64,000 nt of DNA from Streptomyces longisporoflavus (GCF_014649775.1 NZ_BMTR01000002.1:248001-312000); one strand, 5' to 3'; positions 1 to 8,500 are shown, numbered from the stretch's first letter. Numbers and translations are program-made. The notes: a model not told the origin generated them from the letters alone.

Positions 1-147
1 AGGGCGGGTCAGCCCGAGGACACCGATCGCCGGCGACCGCACCAGGAGGAGCGGGCGTGGAGGCGAACGTACGCCGCTGCGGGCGCAGTTGGACTGGGGG
101 AGCCGAAGACGGCGCGAGGTTCTCGCGCGGGTACGGCCCGTCGGCTC
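1..147. other. Left window edge, no supported gene
   Basis: This stretch lies downstream of the minus-strand LacI gene that ends at 148. A Shine-Dalgarno-like AGGAGGA at 43-49 precedes a GTG at 57 on the plus strand, but the reading frame behind it runs antisense into the LacI gene and its protein is arginine/glycine-rich with no recognisable domain, so I do not call it. Nothing else is supported. Confidence 0.4.
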
Positions 148-1152
148 TCAGGTCGTGCCGCGCCGGATCAGGCGGTGCGGCACGGTCAGCTCCTGCGGAG
201 GGACGGCGTTGCCGGGACTGTATATGCGGTCCGCCAGGCACTGCAGGGAGCGTTCGGCGATCTGCTGCTTGTCCGGCGCGATGGTGGTCAGCGGGGGGTG
301 GCTGTAGCGGCCGTCCTCGATGTCGTCGAACCCGACGATCGCGAGGTCCTCGGGCACGCGCAGGCCTCGTTCGTGCGCCACGTGCAGGGCTCCCAGGGCG
401 AGTTCGTCGCTGAAGGCGAACACGGCGTCGGGCGCGGTCGGCCCGTCGAGGAGTTCGGCCATGGCGCGGGCTCCGTCCGCCCGGTGCAGTGCGGCGACGG
501 TGCGCTGGGCTTCGGGCAGTCGAGGCAGCCCCGCGCGGTCCAGCGCGCGGCGGTAACCCTCGGCGCGCAGCCGGGCGGTGCCGTTGTGCAGGTGAGGCTG
601 CAGGCCGATGGCGGCGATGCGCCGGCGGCCGAGGGAGATCAGGTGGCCGGTGGCCTCGTCGGCAGCGGTGACGTTGTCGACGGCGACGCGGTCCGCCGCT
701 CCTTGCGGGCTGCGCTCGCCGAGCAGGACGAGGGGCACGGCGGGCGCGGTCGCGGCGAGTTCGGCCGGGTCCATTGCCCAGGGGCTGATGATGAGGCCGT
801 CGACCACGCGTCCGCCGCCCCGGGCGAGCAGGCGGCGTTCGGCGTCGGCGTCTCCCCCGGTCTGGTCGATGATCACGGTCCAGGAGCGGCGCTGGGCCTC
901 CTGCACCAACAGCCCGGCCAGTTCGCCGAAGTACGGCGAGTGCAGTTCGGGGATGGCCAGGCCGATGATGCCGGTACGGCCGGCGCGCAGGCTGCGGGCG
1001 GCGAGGTTGGGGCGGTATCCGAGTTCGTCGATCGCCTCCTGCACGCGCTCGCGGGTCTCGGGCGCCACGGAAGCGGATCCGCTGACGACGTTCGAGACGG
1101 TGCGCACGGAGACGCCGGCGCGGGCGGCCACATCCTTCAGACGACTGCTCAC
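148..1152 (-). CDS. LacI-family transcriptional regulator
   Basis: A 334-residue LacI/GalR repressor. The N-terminal helix-turn-helix (about residues 4-25, VAARAGVSVRTVSNVV) is followed by the hinge region LNxAARSLRAG-like and a periplasmic-binding-protein fold that would bind a small sugar-like effector (VVDGLIISP, VVGFDDIEDGRYSHPPLTT). The start is a GTG with an AGGA-type ribosome site about 10 bases upstream. It is divergent from the PhyH dioxygenase and sugar-porter genes, and a perfect TGCAACGTTGCA palindrome lies between them, so it most likely represses that pair and itself. Effector unknown. Confidence 0.9.
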   Translation of the reverse strand: MSSRLKDVAARAGVSVRTVSNVVSGSASVAPETRERVQEAIDELGYRPNLAARSLRAGRTGIIGLAIPELHSPYFGELAGLLVQEAQRRSWTVIIDQTGGDADAERRLLARGGGRVVDGLIISPWAMDPAELAATAPAVPLVLLGERSPQGAADRVAVDNVTAADEATGHLISLGRRRIAAIGLQPHLHNGTARLRAEGYRRALDRAGLPRLPEAQRTVAALHRADGARAMAELLDGPTAPDAVFAFSDELALGALHVAHERGLRVPEDLAIVGFDDIEDGRYSHPPLTTIAPDKQQIAERSLQCLADRIYSPGNAVPPQELTVPHRLIRRGTT

Positions 1153-1205
1153 CGCGCCATCCTTTCATGGCACATCGTTTACCAAGCAGGTACCCGGAAG
1201 GGTAT

Positions 1206-1217
1206 TGCAACGTTGCA
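1206..1217. promoter_or_regulatory. Putative LacI operator, TGCAACGTTGCA
   Basis: Perfect 12-base palindrome with a central CG, the usual form of LacI-family operators, in the 115-base gap between divergent genes. A second, overlapping inverted repeat, TTGCAT-N6-ATGCAA, spans 1213-1230. Likely target of the adjacent regulator. Confidence 0.6.
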
Positions 1218-1267
1218 TTCAACGATGCAATGTGGGGGCGGAAGCTCTGCTTGCAAGGAGGCAAGGG

Positions 1268-2119
1268 ATGACTGTGTCCGCATTTCCCGGTATCCGCCCC
1301 GCTGACCTGGACGTCGACGTGACCCGGGACGTGGCGAACCTGTACGCCGACGGCATCACCGCGCGGAAGGGGGCCTTCACCAAGGAGTGGGCCGACCGAC
1401 TGCGCGAGGACATCGAGACCGCCTTCGAGGAGGCGCGCTCCCGGCCCGACGGCGCGGTGGGCCGGGGCCCGCACCGCTACTACGTGGAGATCCACCCCGA
1501 GCAGCTGCGCGGATTCGTCGACCTGGTCGATCACCCGTGGGTCAGGTCGGTGGCGACGGCCGTCCTCGGCCCCGACTACCGCATCGTCGAACTCGGCTTC
1601 GACATACCGCTGGAGGGCGCGGTGAACCAGCCCTGGCACCGCGACTTCCCCATCCCGGACGAGACGCGCGCCGAGCGCCGCCTCACCTCCCTGGCCTTCA
1701 ACGTCACCGCCGTCGACACCGCCGAGGACATGGGCCCCTTCGAGATCGCGCCCGGCACCCAATGGGACGACGAACCCGATTTCAAGCACGGCATGTTCCC
1801 GCCCCGCGAGCGCTACGGCCGCTACGAGCAGCGCGCGCTGCGCAAGTACCCCCAGCGCGGCGACATCTCGGCCCGCACCGCGCTGACCATTCACCGCGGC
1901 ACCAAGAACGAGTCGGTCAAGGCGCGGCCCGTCCTCGTGCTCGGCCTCGACGGGCCGGAGGCCGACAACGCCGAACGCCACGACACCGCGATCACCCGGG
2001 CCTACCGGGAGACGCTGCCGCAGCGGGTGCGCCGCCACCTGGACTGCCCGGTCGTCGACGAGCTGACGCCCATCACCCAGAAGCACACCATCGAGGGTCT
2101 GGTCATGGGCGATGCCTGA
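1268..2119 (+). CDS. Phytanoyl-CoA dioxygenase (PhyH) family protein
   Basis: A 283-residue member of the PhyH branch of non-haem Fe(II)/2-oxoglutarate oxygenases, which hydroxylate small substrates. The metal-binding facial triad is visible: H124 and D126 in NQPWHRDF, then H209 in LTIHRGTKN. R220 probably binds 2-oxoglutarate. ATG 1268 is chosen because a strong AAGGAGGCAAGG ribosome site sits just upstream; reading frame further upstream runs through the divergent promoter. The stop codon overlaps the start of the sugar porter (ATGCCTGA), so the two are translationally coupled. Substrate cannot be read from sequence; the context suggests a sugar- or polyol-related compound. Confidence 0.85.
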   Translation: MTVSAFPGIRPADLDVDVTRDVANLYADGITARKGAFTKEWADRLREDIETAFEEARSRPDGAVGRGPHRYYVEIHPEQLRGFVDLVDHPWVRSVATAVLGPDYRIVELGFDIPLEGAVNQPWHRDFPIPDETRAERRLTSLAFNVTAVDTAEDMGPFEIAPGTQWDDEPDFKHGMFPPRERYGRYEQRALRKYPQRGDISARTALTIHRGTKNESVKARPVLVLGLDGPEADNAERHDTAITRAYRETLPQRVRRHLDCPVVDELTPITQKHTIEGLVMGDA

Positions 2120-3539
2120 GGTGACCCTGGCGGCCGACCGCCCGGCGGCCCGCCCCCGAGGCACGGGGCGCCCGCCGATGCTGGTCTATGCCGTCGCCGC
2201 CGTATCGGCCCTCGGCGGTCTGCTCTTCGGCTACGACACCGGCATCATCTCCGGCGCCCTGCTGCACCTGCGGGACGACCTCGACCTCTCCTCACGCGAG
2301 CAGGAGATCGTCGTCAGTGTCATCCTCCTCGGCGCGATGGTCGGCGCGCTGGTGTCGGGGCGCGCCGCGATACGGCACGGTCGGCGCAAGGTGGTGGCGG
2401 CGGTCGCGGTGATCTTCGCCGTCGGCGCGGTGGCGGCCGCGCTCGCCCCGGACGTGACGACGCTGGTCGCCGCGCGCTTCGTGCTCGGCCTCGCGGTGGG
2501 CGGCGCATCGAACATGGTGCCCGTCTACATCGCGGAACTGGCCCCGGCGGCCGTGCGCGGCCGGCTCATGGTGCTCTTCCAGCTGATGGTCGCCATCGGT
2601 CAGCTCATCGCGTATCTCTGCGGCTGGGCCCTGACCGGCAACGGCGGCTGGCGCGTCATGTTCGCCCTCGCCGTCGTCCCCGCCGTGGCGCTGGCCGTCG
2701 GCATGATGTTCCTGCCGGAGAGCCCGCGGTGGCTCATCGCGCAGAACCGTACCGACGACGCGGTGCGCACGCTGCGACGGCTGCGGCCCGCCGGAGCGGA
2801 CGTGACCGCGGAGGTGGCCGAGATCGCCTCGGTGGCGGCCGACGCCTCTGCGGAGGGCGGCAGTTGGCGCATGCTGCGTCGGCGATGGCTGCGTCCGGCT
2901 CTTCTGATCGCGGTGGGCATCGCGGCGTTCTCCCAGCTCACCGGGATCAACGCCATCGTCTACTACGCACCGACGATCCTGAACGACGCGGGCTTCGGCG
3001 ACTCGGTCTCCCTGCTCACCGGCATCGGGATCGGCGCCATGCTCGTCGTGGCGGGGGTGGTGGGCGCCATCGCCGTCGACAAGGCCGGGCGGCGCCGCAC
3101 GATGCTGTGGTTCCTGCCCGGCTCGGCACTGGCGATGGCGGTGCTCGCGCTCGCCTTCAGTACCTCCACAGAGTCCGCCGCCCAACGCTGGACCGTGATC
3201 ATCTCGCTGTTCGCGTACATCCTGTTCAACGGCGTGGGGATGCAGGCCGTGGTCTGGCTGATCGGCCCGGAGATCCTGCCGCTGAGCGTGCGCGGCCCGG
3301 CCACCAGCCTGGCCACGCTCTCCGTGTGGGGCTTCGACCTGCTCATCGCCATGACCGCCCTGACGGCCATCAACACCATCGGCCGTTCCGGCACCTTCCT
3401 GTTCTACGCGCTGATGAACGTCGCCTGCATCGTCTTCGTGGCGCTGAAGGTGCCGGAGACGAAGGGCAGGAGCCTGGAGAGCATCGAGCAGGCCCTGCAC
3501 AGCCCGCTCGGTTTCCGCAGGGCGCTGGAGAAGAGGTGA
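2112..3539 (+). CDS. MFS sugar porter (sugar/polyol:H+ symporter)
   Basis: A 475-residue, twelve-helix major facilitator of the sugar-porter family (relatives: XylE, IolT, GalP). Family signatures are present in order: GGLLFGYDTGIISGALL in helix 1, the RHGRRK loop, PESPRWL after helix 6, QLTGINAIVYYAP in helix 7, and PETKGRSLE at the end. It would import a hexose, pentose or inositol by proton symport. It overlaps the PhyH gene by eight bases and is therefore in the same operon, under the divergent LacI regulator. The exact sugar is not predictable. A 32-base tandem duplication follows the stop codon. Confidence 0.9.
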   Translation: MPEVTLAADRPAARPRGTGRPPMLVYAVAAVSALGGLLFGYDTGIISGALLHLRDDLDLSSREQEIVVSVILLGAMVGALVSGRAAIRHGRRKVVAAVAVIFAVGAVAAALAPDVTTLVAARFVLGLAVGGASNMVPVYIAELAPAAVRGRLMVLFQLMVAIGQLIAYLCGWALTGNGGWRVMFALAVVPAVALAVGMMFLPESPRWLIAQNRTDDAVRTLRRLRPAGADVTAEVAEIASVAADASAEGGSWRMLRRRWLRPALLIAVGIAAFSQLTGINAIVYYAPTILNDAGFGDSVSLLTGIGIGAMLVVAGVVGAIAVDKAGRRRTMLWFLPGSALAMAVLALAFSTSTESAAQRWTVIISLFAYILFNGVGMQAVVWLIGPEILPLSVRGPATSLATLSVWGFDLLIAMTALTAINTIGRSGTFLFYALMNVACIVFVALKVPETKGRSLESIEQALHSPLGFRRALEKR

Positions 3540-3547
3540 CGGAGCAT

Positions 3548-3611
3548 CTCCGGGCGGCGGGCTCAACGCATCGCTCGCGCTCCGGGCGGCGGGCTCAACG
3601 CAGCGCTTGCG
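3548..3611 (+). repeat. Tandem duplication, 32-base unit x2
   Basis: The unit beginning CTCCGGGCGGCGGGCTCAAC is repeated head to tail (3548-3579 and 3580-3611) with only two differences, nine bases after the sugar-porter stop codon. It is not obviously a hairpin terminator. Confidence 0.8.
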
Positions 3612-3726
3612 GCGGGCAGTTCACGCTCTCTGGGCCTCCCGGACCATGGCCAGGACGCCGCCCGCGAGACCGTAGGACCTCACGCTGCGGGAGGTTCAAG
3701 CAGCACGGACGCCGCCTCTCAGCTGC

Positions 3727-4248
3727 CTACTTCACCTTCCCTTCCCAGTGTCGGCCATCGTGATCGAGGTCAGGTACGACTTCGAGGTCGACCTTGTTCA
3801 GCTGGCCGCGCGGAATGTCGAACGCGAACTCGGCGGTGGCGTTCGCATCCGGTGACACGCTGCCCTCTATCCCGAAGTCGAGGTTCTCGGCGCTGTCAAA
3901 GATCCGAGGGCACGACTCCCCGTCCTCACCGGACTTCACGTACACCGACATCAGTACGGCGTCGAACGGCTCATCGGTGCCGTTGTGGACCTTGACGCGC
4001 CACTTCACGGCCTGATTGCCCGCCTCGTGCCCGGCGGCAGTGTTCGAGGGCGTGAACTTCGCCGGCTTCCACGTGGTGACGGTCAGGCCGTCATCCCACT
4101 TCTTCGTGTCTCCCCAGGAGCCCGCCTCGTCAGCTGTCGGTGGCAGTGAAGGAGCTGCCACGGCCATGCTGCTGCCGGCTCCCAGAAGGCATGCGGTCAT
4201 CGCGGCGACCGACAGGCGGGCGACCGCGGAGGTGCGTATGCCGTTCAT
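3727..4248 (-). CDS. Secreted hypothetical protein
   Basis: A 173-residue protein with a clear Sec signal peptide (basic MNGIRTSAVARL, a hydrophobic stretch, cleavage after AVAAPS near residue 33). The mature part reads as an all-beta domain with one CPRIF cysteine and alternating hydrophobic strands (TVTTWKPAKF, VKWRVKVHNGT, AEFAFDIPRG, KVDLEVVPD), like small extracellular immunoglobulin-like proteins of Streptomyces. I do not recognise a named family. A GGAGGT ribosome site sits directly before ATG. It is convergent with the sugar porter. Confidence 0.7.
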   Translation of the reverse strand: MNGIRTSAVARLSVAAMTACLLGAGSSMAVAAPSLPPTADEAGSWGDTKKWDDGLTVTTWKPAKFTPSNTAAGHEAGNQAVKWRVKVHNGTDEPFDAVLMSVYVKSGEDGESCPRIFDSAENLDFGIEGSVSPDANATAEFAFDIPRGQLNKVDLEVVPDLDHDGRHWEGKVK

Positions 4249-4397
4249 ACCTCCAGGATCCGCCCGCCTCGGGGCCCGGGCGACCGGGGCAGTTCAGGCT
4301 TCGTGGCTGTCGCGGGCCGAGACCGGAAAACGGGGCAAGTCGAGGGCTTCGGGAAATGGCGATGCGCCCGTGGCAGGTCACGGGCGACACTGGGGCC

Positions 4398-5027
4398 GTG
4401 CTGATCATGGATGCCGTGCTGGAAAGTTACCGGGCCCGACACTTCGCCCTGTGGCCCGTCGCCGCCCCGCCCGCCGACCGCCTCCTGTCACTGTCCGGCG
4501 AACTGTCACCGCACGAGCTAGGCACTGCGATGGCGGTCCTGACCAGCTACAACAAGGGCCATCGCGAGCGCCGGGCCAGCGATCCCGAGAACAGCGTGGA
4601 CCAGATCCGCCGCCTGGTGACGACGGAGTGCGTCGTCGCCCCCGGCGGCCTGCGGATCCGGGACACCACCACCGGGGTCACGGCGTCGCCCGGATGCTGC
4701 TTCGGCCTGGAGAACTGGCGGGACTGGCTTGATCTCCTGGACGGCGGAGAACCATGGCTCGGCCACGACCCCACGCCACGCGTCGAGCACGTCGGGGCGA
4801 CCATCCAGTTGTGGCCCGATGGGGACGACCGGGAAGGGCTGCCCATTTCTTTGCCCCTTTCTCAGCTGCCGGACCTGCTGGGATCAGTCCAGGACCAACT
4901 CATCGGTTTCCTGGCGTCCGTCGAGGAATGGGCTACGCAATACGTTCCGCCCCTGGCCACAGCGGTGGTGACGAAGCTCGACGAAGACCTGGCCATAGGC
5001 CGCCCTCTGCGGAATGACCACGCCTGA
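4398..5027 (+). CDS. Hypothetical protein
   Basis: About 209 residues, soluble, no signal peptide or membrane segment. I do not recognise the family. Sequence features are a tryptophan-rich middle (CCFGLENWRDWLDLLDGG) and a helical end. The start is uncertain: GTG 4398 fits a leaderless transcript (GACACT -10-like hexamer about 8 bases before it), while in-frame ATG codons at 4356, 4362 and 4407 are alternatives, none with a good ribosome site. It stands alone between the divergent secreted protein and the methyltransferase remnant. Confidence 0.6.
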   Translation: MLIMDAVLESYRARHFALWPVAAPPADRLLSLSGELSPHELGTAMAVLTSYNKGHRERRASDPENSVDQIRRLVTTECVVAPGGLRIRDTTTGVTASPGCCFGLENWRDWLDLLDGGEPWLGHDPTPRVEHVGATIQLWPDGDDREGLPISLPLSQLPDLLGSVQDQLIGFLASVEEWATQYVPPLATAVVTKLDEDLAIGRPLRNDHA

Positions 5028-5181
5028 GGCACCGCCCCCCTCGAAGAGGTGCTCAATTCGGCACTGAGAGGAACTGGTGGGCGCCGCGCAACGCTGTACC
5101 GCGCAGCGGCCATCGCCAGGCGGACAGGCCCATCGACATGACCCCTCGGCATGACTGCCCGGAGGAAGGGAACCTGCCTGA

Positions 5182-5730
5182 CTGACCGTCGTCGATGACC
5201 TCCCGATTTCCGGTGACGTGCTGGAGTTGGCCTGCGGAACGGGGCAATGGACTCCGCTGCTCGCCGCGCGGGCGCGTACGGTGACCGCCGTCGACGCGGC
5301 ACCCGAAGTCCTGGCCATCGCCCGGCAGCGCACCGCATCCGCCGCCGTCCAGTTCCTGCAAGCCAACCTGTTCGAATGGCAGCCGCCGCGACGCTACGAC
5401 ACGGTGTTATTCGCCTTCTGGCTCTCCCACGTCCCGCCGGCACGGTTGCCCGGCTTCTGGAGCGCCGTCGCCGCCGCTCTCGTGCCGGGAGGCAAAGCGA
5501 TCTTCATCGACGACGGTCCAGCCGCAGTGGCAGAGGAGGAGGTCCTCGCGAACGGCTCCTCCCCGGCGGTGCTGCGCAGGCTCGACGACGGCAGCCGGTA
5601 CCGCGTCGTGAAGGTGTTCCACGATGCCCGGACGCTCACGGACGACCTGACGGCACTGGGATGGTCGGCCCGGGTCCGTGCGATGGCCGGTGCCTATGTC
5701 GGAAACGCGGAACCGCCACCGCCCGCCTGA
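5182..5730 (+). pseudogene. 5'-truncated class I SAM-dependent methyltransferase
   Basis: The readable protein begins almost at methyltransferase motif I (VLELACGTGQWTPLLA) and continues through motif II (VTAVDAAPE), the RYDTVLFAFWLSHVP region and VPGGKAIFIDD. In intact relatives 30-50 residues with N-terminal cap helices precede motif I. Here a TGA at 5179 closes the frame only 13 codons earlier; the only start is a GTG (5218) at motif I itself. I read it as a decayed or truncated gene; a frameshift just upstream is possible, since an open frame with an ATG ends near 5184 in another phase. If a product is made it lacks the substrate cap. Confidence 0.5.
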
Positions 5731-5952
5731 AGTGAGTGAGTGTGGGTGAGTGTCGGGGGCCACTTCAGAAACCCCGGTGCCGCGCATAGCCGCCGTCGAC
5801 GATCGACACGGCCTTGCCGACTGCGGCTGTCGAGCCCGGGACCGGGACCGGCGACAGCGGTGCCCCCCGATCGGCGGCGTCTACCGGCTTGACCGGGCAT
5901 CTCACGCCGGCCTCAGCACCGGCGCGGTGGCGTCAGTTTCTAAGGTGCAGGT

Positions 5953-6045
5953 ATGCACAGGATCACCTCCCTCCCCGCCCCCGTACATGCCCGCCTTCGC
6001 GGCAGCCGTCTCGCGGTGCTCCTCCCGAAGGGCGGCTCGGCGTGA
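5953..6045 (+). CDS. Possible 30-residue leader peptide before the LysR gene
   Basis: ATG 5953 opens a 30-codon frame (MHRITSLPAPVHARLRGSRL...) whose TGA (6043) overlaps the GTG start of the LysR gene (6042) as GTGA. A TAAGGT hexamer six bases before this ATG would serve as a -10 box for a leaderless transcript. The overlap implies coupled translation. It may be a regulatory upstream frame or chance; no family is recognised. Confidence 0.3.
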   Translation: MHRITSLPAPVHARLRGSRLAVLLPKGGSA

Positions 6046-6953
6046 CCCTCAACCAGTTGCGGGCCTTCGTCGAGGCCGAACGGCTCGGATCCTTCACCGC
6101 CGCCGCACAGGCCATGGACATCGCCCAGGCGTCCGCGTCCGAGCTGGTCCGGCGCCTCGAGGCGGAGCTGGAGGCGGAGCTGTTCCTGCGCGGCAGCCGC
6201 ACCCTGACCCTGACAGCGGCGGGGCGGGAGCTGCTGCCGTACGCCCAGGAGTCGGTGGCGGCGGCCGACAGCGGGACGCGGGCCGTGCACTCACTCGGCT
6301 CGCTCGGCGGCGGCACCGCCACCTTCGGGGTGCTCCGCAACGCCGACTACTACCTGCTCTCCAACCTCGTGCAGATGTTCCACGCCCGCTATCCGGCCGT
6401 CCGCGTACGGCTCGTGGGCCAGAACTCCGCCGAGACCGCCCTGGCCGTCGCGGCGGGGCAGATCGAGGCGGGCCTGGTCATTCTGCCCATCGACGACGAA
6501 GGCCTCGCCATCACTCCCCTCATGCGGGACGAGGTGTTCTTCGTCAGTGCGAGTGCCGAGCGCACCCGCGTCCCCGTGACCATCGAGGCGTTCTCCCGGG
6601 CGCCGCTCGTGCTGTATGACGCGCACTACGGCTGGAAGGACCCGACCCGGCGCCAGCTCGCCGAGCGCGCCCAGCTCGCCGGAGCCCGGATCGATCCTCT
6701 GATCGAGCTCGAACACGTGGAAGCCGCACTGAAGTTGGCCGCGGCCGGAGCCGGCGACACCATCGCGAGCCGGGCCGTCATCGACAGCCCCAGATTCCCC
6801 GCCGGACTGCACACCGCGCCCTTCGCCGAGCCCCTCTACGACACCATCGCGCTCGTCAGGCGCCGCGGCCGCCCCCTCTCGCGCGCCACCCGGGAACTCG
6901 CCCGCCTCGCCGAGGACACCATCCGGGAGATCGGGAGCGGACTACTGACGTGA
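6042..6953 (+). CDS. LysR-family transcriptional regulator
   Basis: A 303-residue LysR regulator: winged helix-turn-helix at residues 1-60 (LNQLRAFVEAERLGSFTAAA, then QASASELVRRLEAEL), a linker helix and a two-lobed effector-binding domain. GTG 6042 is chosen for its GAAGGGCGG ribosome site and because the family starts at this point. It lies upstream of, and in the same direction as, the histidinol-dehydrogenase-family gene and a permease, which it probably activates; an ACAGGG-AAA-CCCTGT palindrome in front of the enzyme gene is a candidate site. The gene is followed at once by a 7-base tandem repeat array. Confidence 0.87.
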   Translation: MTLNQLRAFVEAERLGSFTAAAQAMDIAQASASELVRRLEAELEAELFLRGSRTLTLTAAGRELLPYAQESVAAADSGTRAVHSLGSLGGGTATFGVLRNADYYLLSNLVQMFHARYPAVRVRLVGQNSAETALAVAAGQIEAGLVILPIDDEGLAITPLMRDEVFFVSASAERTRVPVTIEAFSRAPLVLYDAHYGWKDPTRRQLAERAQLAGARIDPLIELEHVEAALKLAAAGAGDTIASRAVIDSPRFPAGLHTAPFAEPLYDTIALVRRRGRPLSRATRELARLAEDTIREIGSGLLT

Positions 6954-6955
6954 CG

Positions 6956-7021
6956 GGCGGCTGGCGGCTGGCGGCTCGCGGCTGGCGGCTGGCGGCTGGC
7001 GGCTGGCGGCTGGCGGCTGGG
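6956..7021 (+). repeat. Tandem repeat array, 7-base unit GGCGGCT
   Basis: About nine head-to-tail copies of GGCGGCT with one variant copy (GGCGGCTCGC) begin right after the LysR stop codon. In either strand this is C/G-biased and could form slipped structures. Confidence 0.9.
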
Positions 7022-7041
7022 GATGCGCCGCCGGGAGTCCT

Positions 7042-7056
7042 ACAGGGAAACCCTGT
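7042..7056. promoter_or_regulatory. Palindrome ACAGGG-AAA-CCCTGT before the dehydrogenase gene
   Basis: Perfect 6-3-6 inverted repeat 60 bases upstream of ATG 7116. A TACCGT hexamer at about 7103 would be the -10 of a leaderless transcript. The site is placed as an activator site and could be bound by the upstream LysR protein. Confidence 0.4.
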
Positions 7057-7115
7057 GGCAGGCGCAGGATTCGCCCCTCTAGTCCTGTGGCACAGCCGCG
7101 TCTACCGTCCCGGAT

Positions 7116-8477
7116 ATGCAGATCACGCACGACGAACAGAAGACCCTCGCTCCCTTCCAGTGGCTCAAGAAGCCGGAGGTCGACGGTCCCCCCGCCCAGC
7201 GCGACCCCAAGGTGGTCGAGCGCGTCTCCCAGATGCTGAAGGAGATCGAGACCAAGGGCATGGACGCGGTCCGTGCCTACGGCAAGGAGCTTGACGGCTG
7301 GTCCGGCGATCTCGAGATCGGGGCCACCGAGCTCAAGAAGTCGGGCGACGCCCTGCCCGCCGACGTCCGCACCGCCCTCGAGATGGGCTACGAGCGCACG
7401 CACCGCTTCGCCTCGGCGCAGCGCGAGCACCTGACCGACTTCGAGGTCGAGCTCGCCCCTGGCGTGCGGGGCGGACAGCGCTACGTCCCGGTGTCGCGGG
7501 TCGGCGCCTACCTCCCCGCAGGCCGCTTCCCGCTCCTGGCCAGCGCCTTCATGACCGTGGGCGTCGCCAAGACGGCCGGCGTGCCCACCGTGGTGGCCTG
7601 CACTCCGCCCTCCGGCGAGCACGGCGCCCACCCGGCCGTGCTCTACGGCGCCTACCTCTCCCGCGCCGACCGCGTCTTCGCCGTCGGCGGTGTCCAGGCC
7701 CTCGGCGCGATGGCGTTCGGCCTCCTCGGCGAGGCCCCCGTCGACATGCTGGTCGGCGCCGGCAACGCCTTCGTCACGGAGGCCAAGCGGCAGCTCTTCG
7801 GGCAGGTCGGCATCGACCTCCTGGCCGGACCGTCCGAGGTCGCCGTCATCGCCGACGACACCGCCGACCCGGTCTGGGTCGCCGCGGACCTGCTCGGCCA
7901 GGCCGAACACGGGCCGAACTCCCCCGCCGCGCTGATCACCACCTCGGAGAAGCTGGGCCGGGCGGTCGTCGCCGAGATGGACCGGCAGCTCGAGACGCTC
8001 GCCACCCGCGACATCGCGGGGCCCGCCTGGCGCGACTTCGGCTCCGTCGTCGTCGTGCGCGACCGGGACCAGGCCGTCGCCGTGTCCGACATCCTGGGCC
8101 CCGAGCACCTGGAGATCCAGACGGAGGACGACGACTTCTACCTGCGAAACCTCACCAATTACGGCTCCGTCTTCATCGGCCCCTGGTCGACCGTCGCCTA
8201 CTCCGACAAGGGCATCGCCGGCACGAACCACGTGCTGCCCACCGGCAAGACGTCCCGCTACAACGCGGGTCTCTCCGTCTCCCGCTTCCTCAAGCCGCTC
8301 ACGTACCAGCGTGCCGTCAAGGAGGGCACGGCGTCCCTGGCGCCCGCCGTCGAACGGATCTCCGCCTTCGAGGGCCTCGCGGCCCACGGTGCGACCGCCA
8401 CGATCCGTATCGACCGGATCGGCCGCACGTCCGGCGCGTTCGACGCGATCCCGGACGCGCTGCGCGAGCAGCTCTGA
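7116..8477 (+). CDS. Histidinol dehydrogenase family protein (paralogue 1, probably catabolic)
   Basis: A 453-residue zinc- and NAD-dependent dehydrogenase of the HisD fold, which oxidises a primary alcohol to an acid in two steps. All expected residues are visible: zinc ligands Q262 and H265 (GQAEHGPNS), D364 and H424 (EGLAAHGATATIR), and the catalytic pair E330-H331 (GPEHLEI). No other histidine-biosynthesis gene is near; instead the neighbours are a LysR regulator and an amino-acid permease. A catabolic role is therefore more likely than histidine synthesis: substrate may be histidinol, another amino alcohol, or a diol as in the related sulfopropanediol dehydrogenase HpsN. The start is probably leaderless. 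Confidence 0.85.
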   Translation: MQITHDEQKTLAPFQWLKKPEVDGPPAQRDPKVVERVSQMLKEIETKGMDAVRAYGKELDGWSGDLEIGATELKKSGDALPADVRTALEMGYERTHRFASAQREHLTDFEVELAPGVRGGQRYVPVSRVGAYLPAGRFPLLASAFMTVGVAKTAGVPTVVACTPPSGEHGAHPAVLYGAYLSRADRVFAVGGVQALGAMAFGLLGEAPVDMLVGAGNAFVTEAKRQLFGQVGIDLLAGPSEVAVIADDTADPVWVAADLLGQAEHGPNSPAALITTSEKLGRAVVAEMDRQLETLATRDIAGPAWRDFGSVVVVRDRDQAVAVSDILGPEHLEIQTEDDDFYLRNLTNYGSVFIGPWSTVAYSDKGIAGTNHVLPTGKTSRYNAGLSVSRFLKPLTYQRAVKEGTASLAPAVERISAFEGLAAHGATATIRIDRIGRTSGAFDAIPDALREQL

Positions 8478-8500
8478 TCCCGGCCCCCGCCCCCGACCGG

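Noticed and set aside
57..413. Plus-strand frame with a good AGGAGGA ribosome-site-like sequence at 43-49
   Set aside because: It runs antisense into the LacI gene, is arginine/glycine-rich, and has no family similarity that I can recognise; the ribosome site is probably chance in G/C-rich DNA.
7116..8477. Assignment of the first HisD-like gene as hisD of histidine biosynthesis
   Set aside because: No hisC, hisB, hisH, hisA or hisF nearby, a permease follows, and a second paralogue sits in a catabolic operon.
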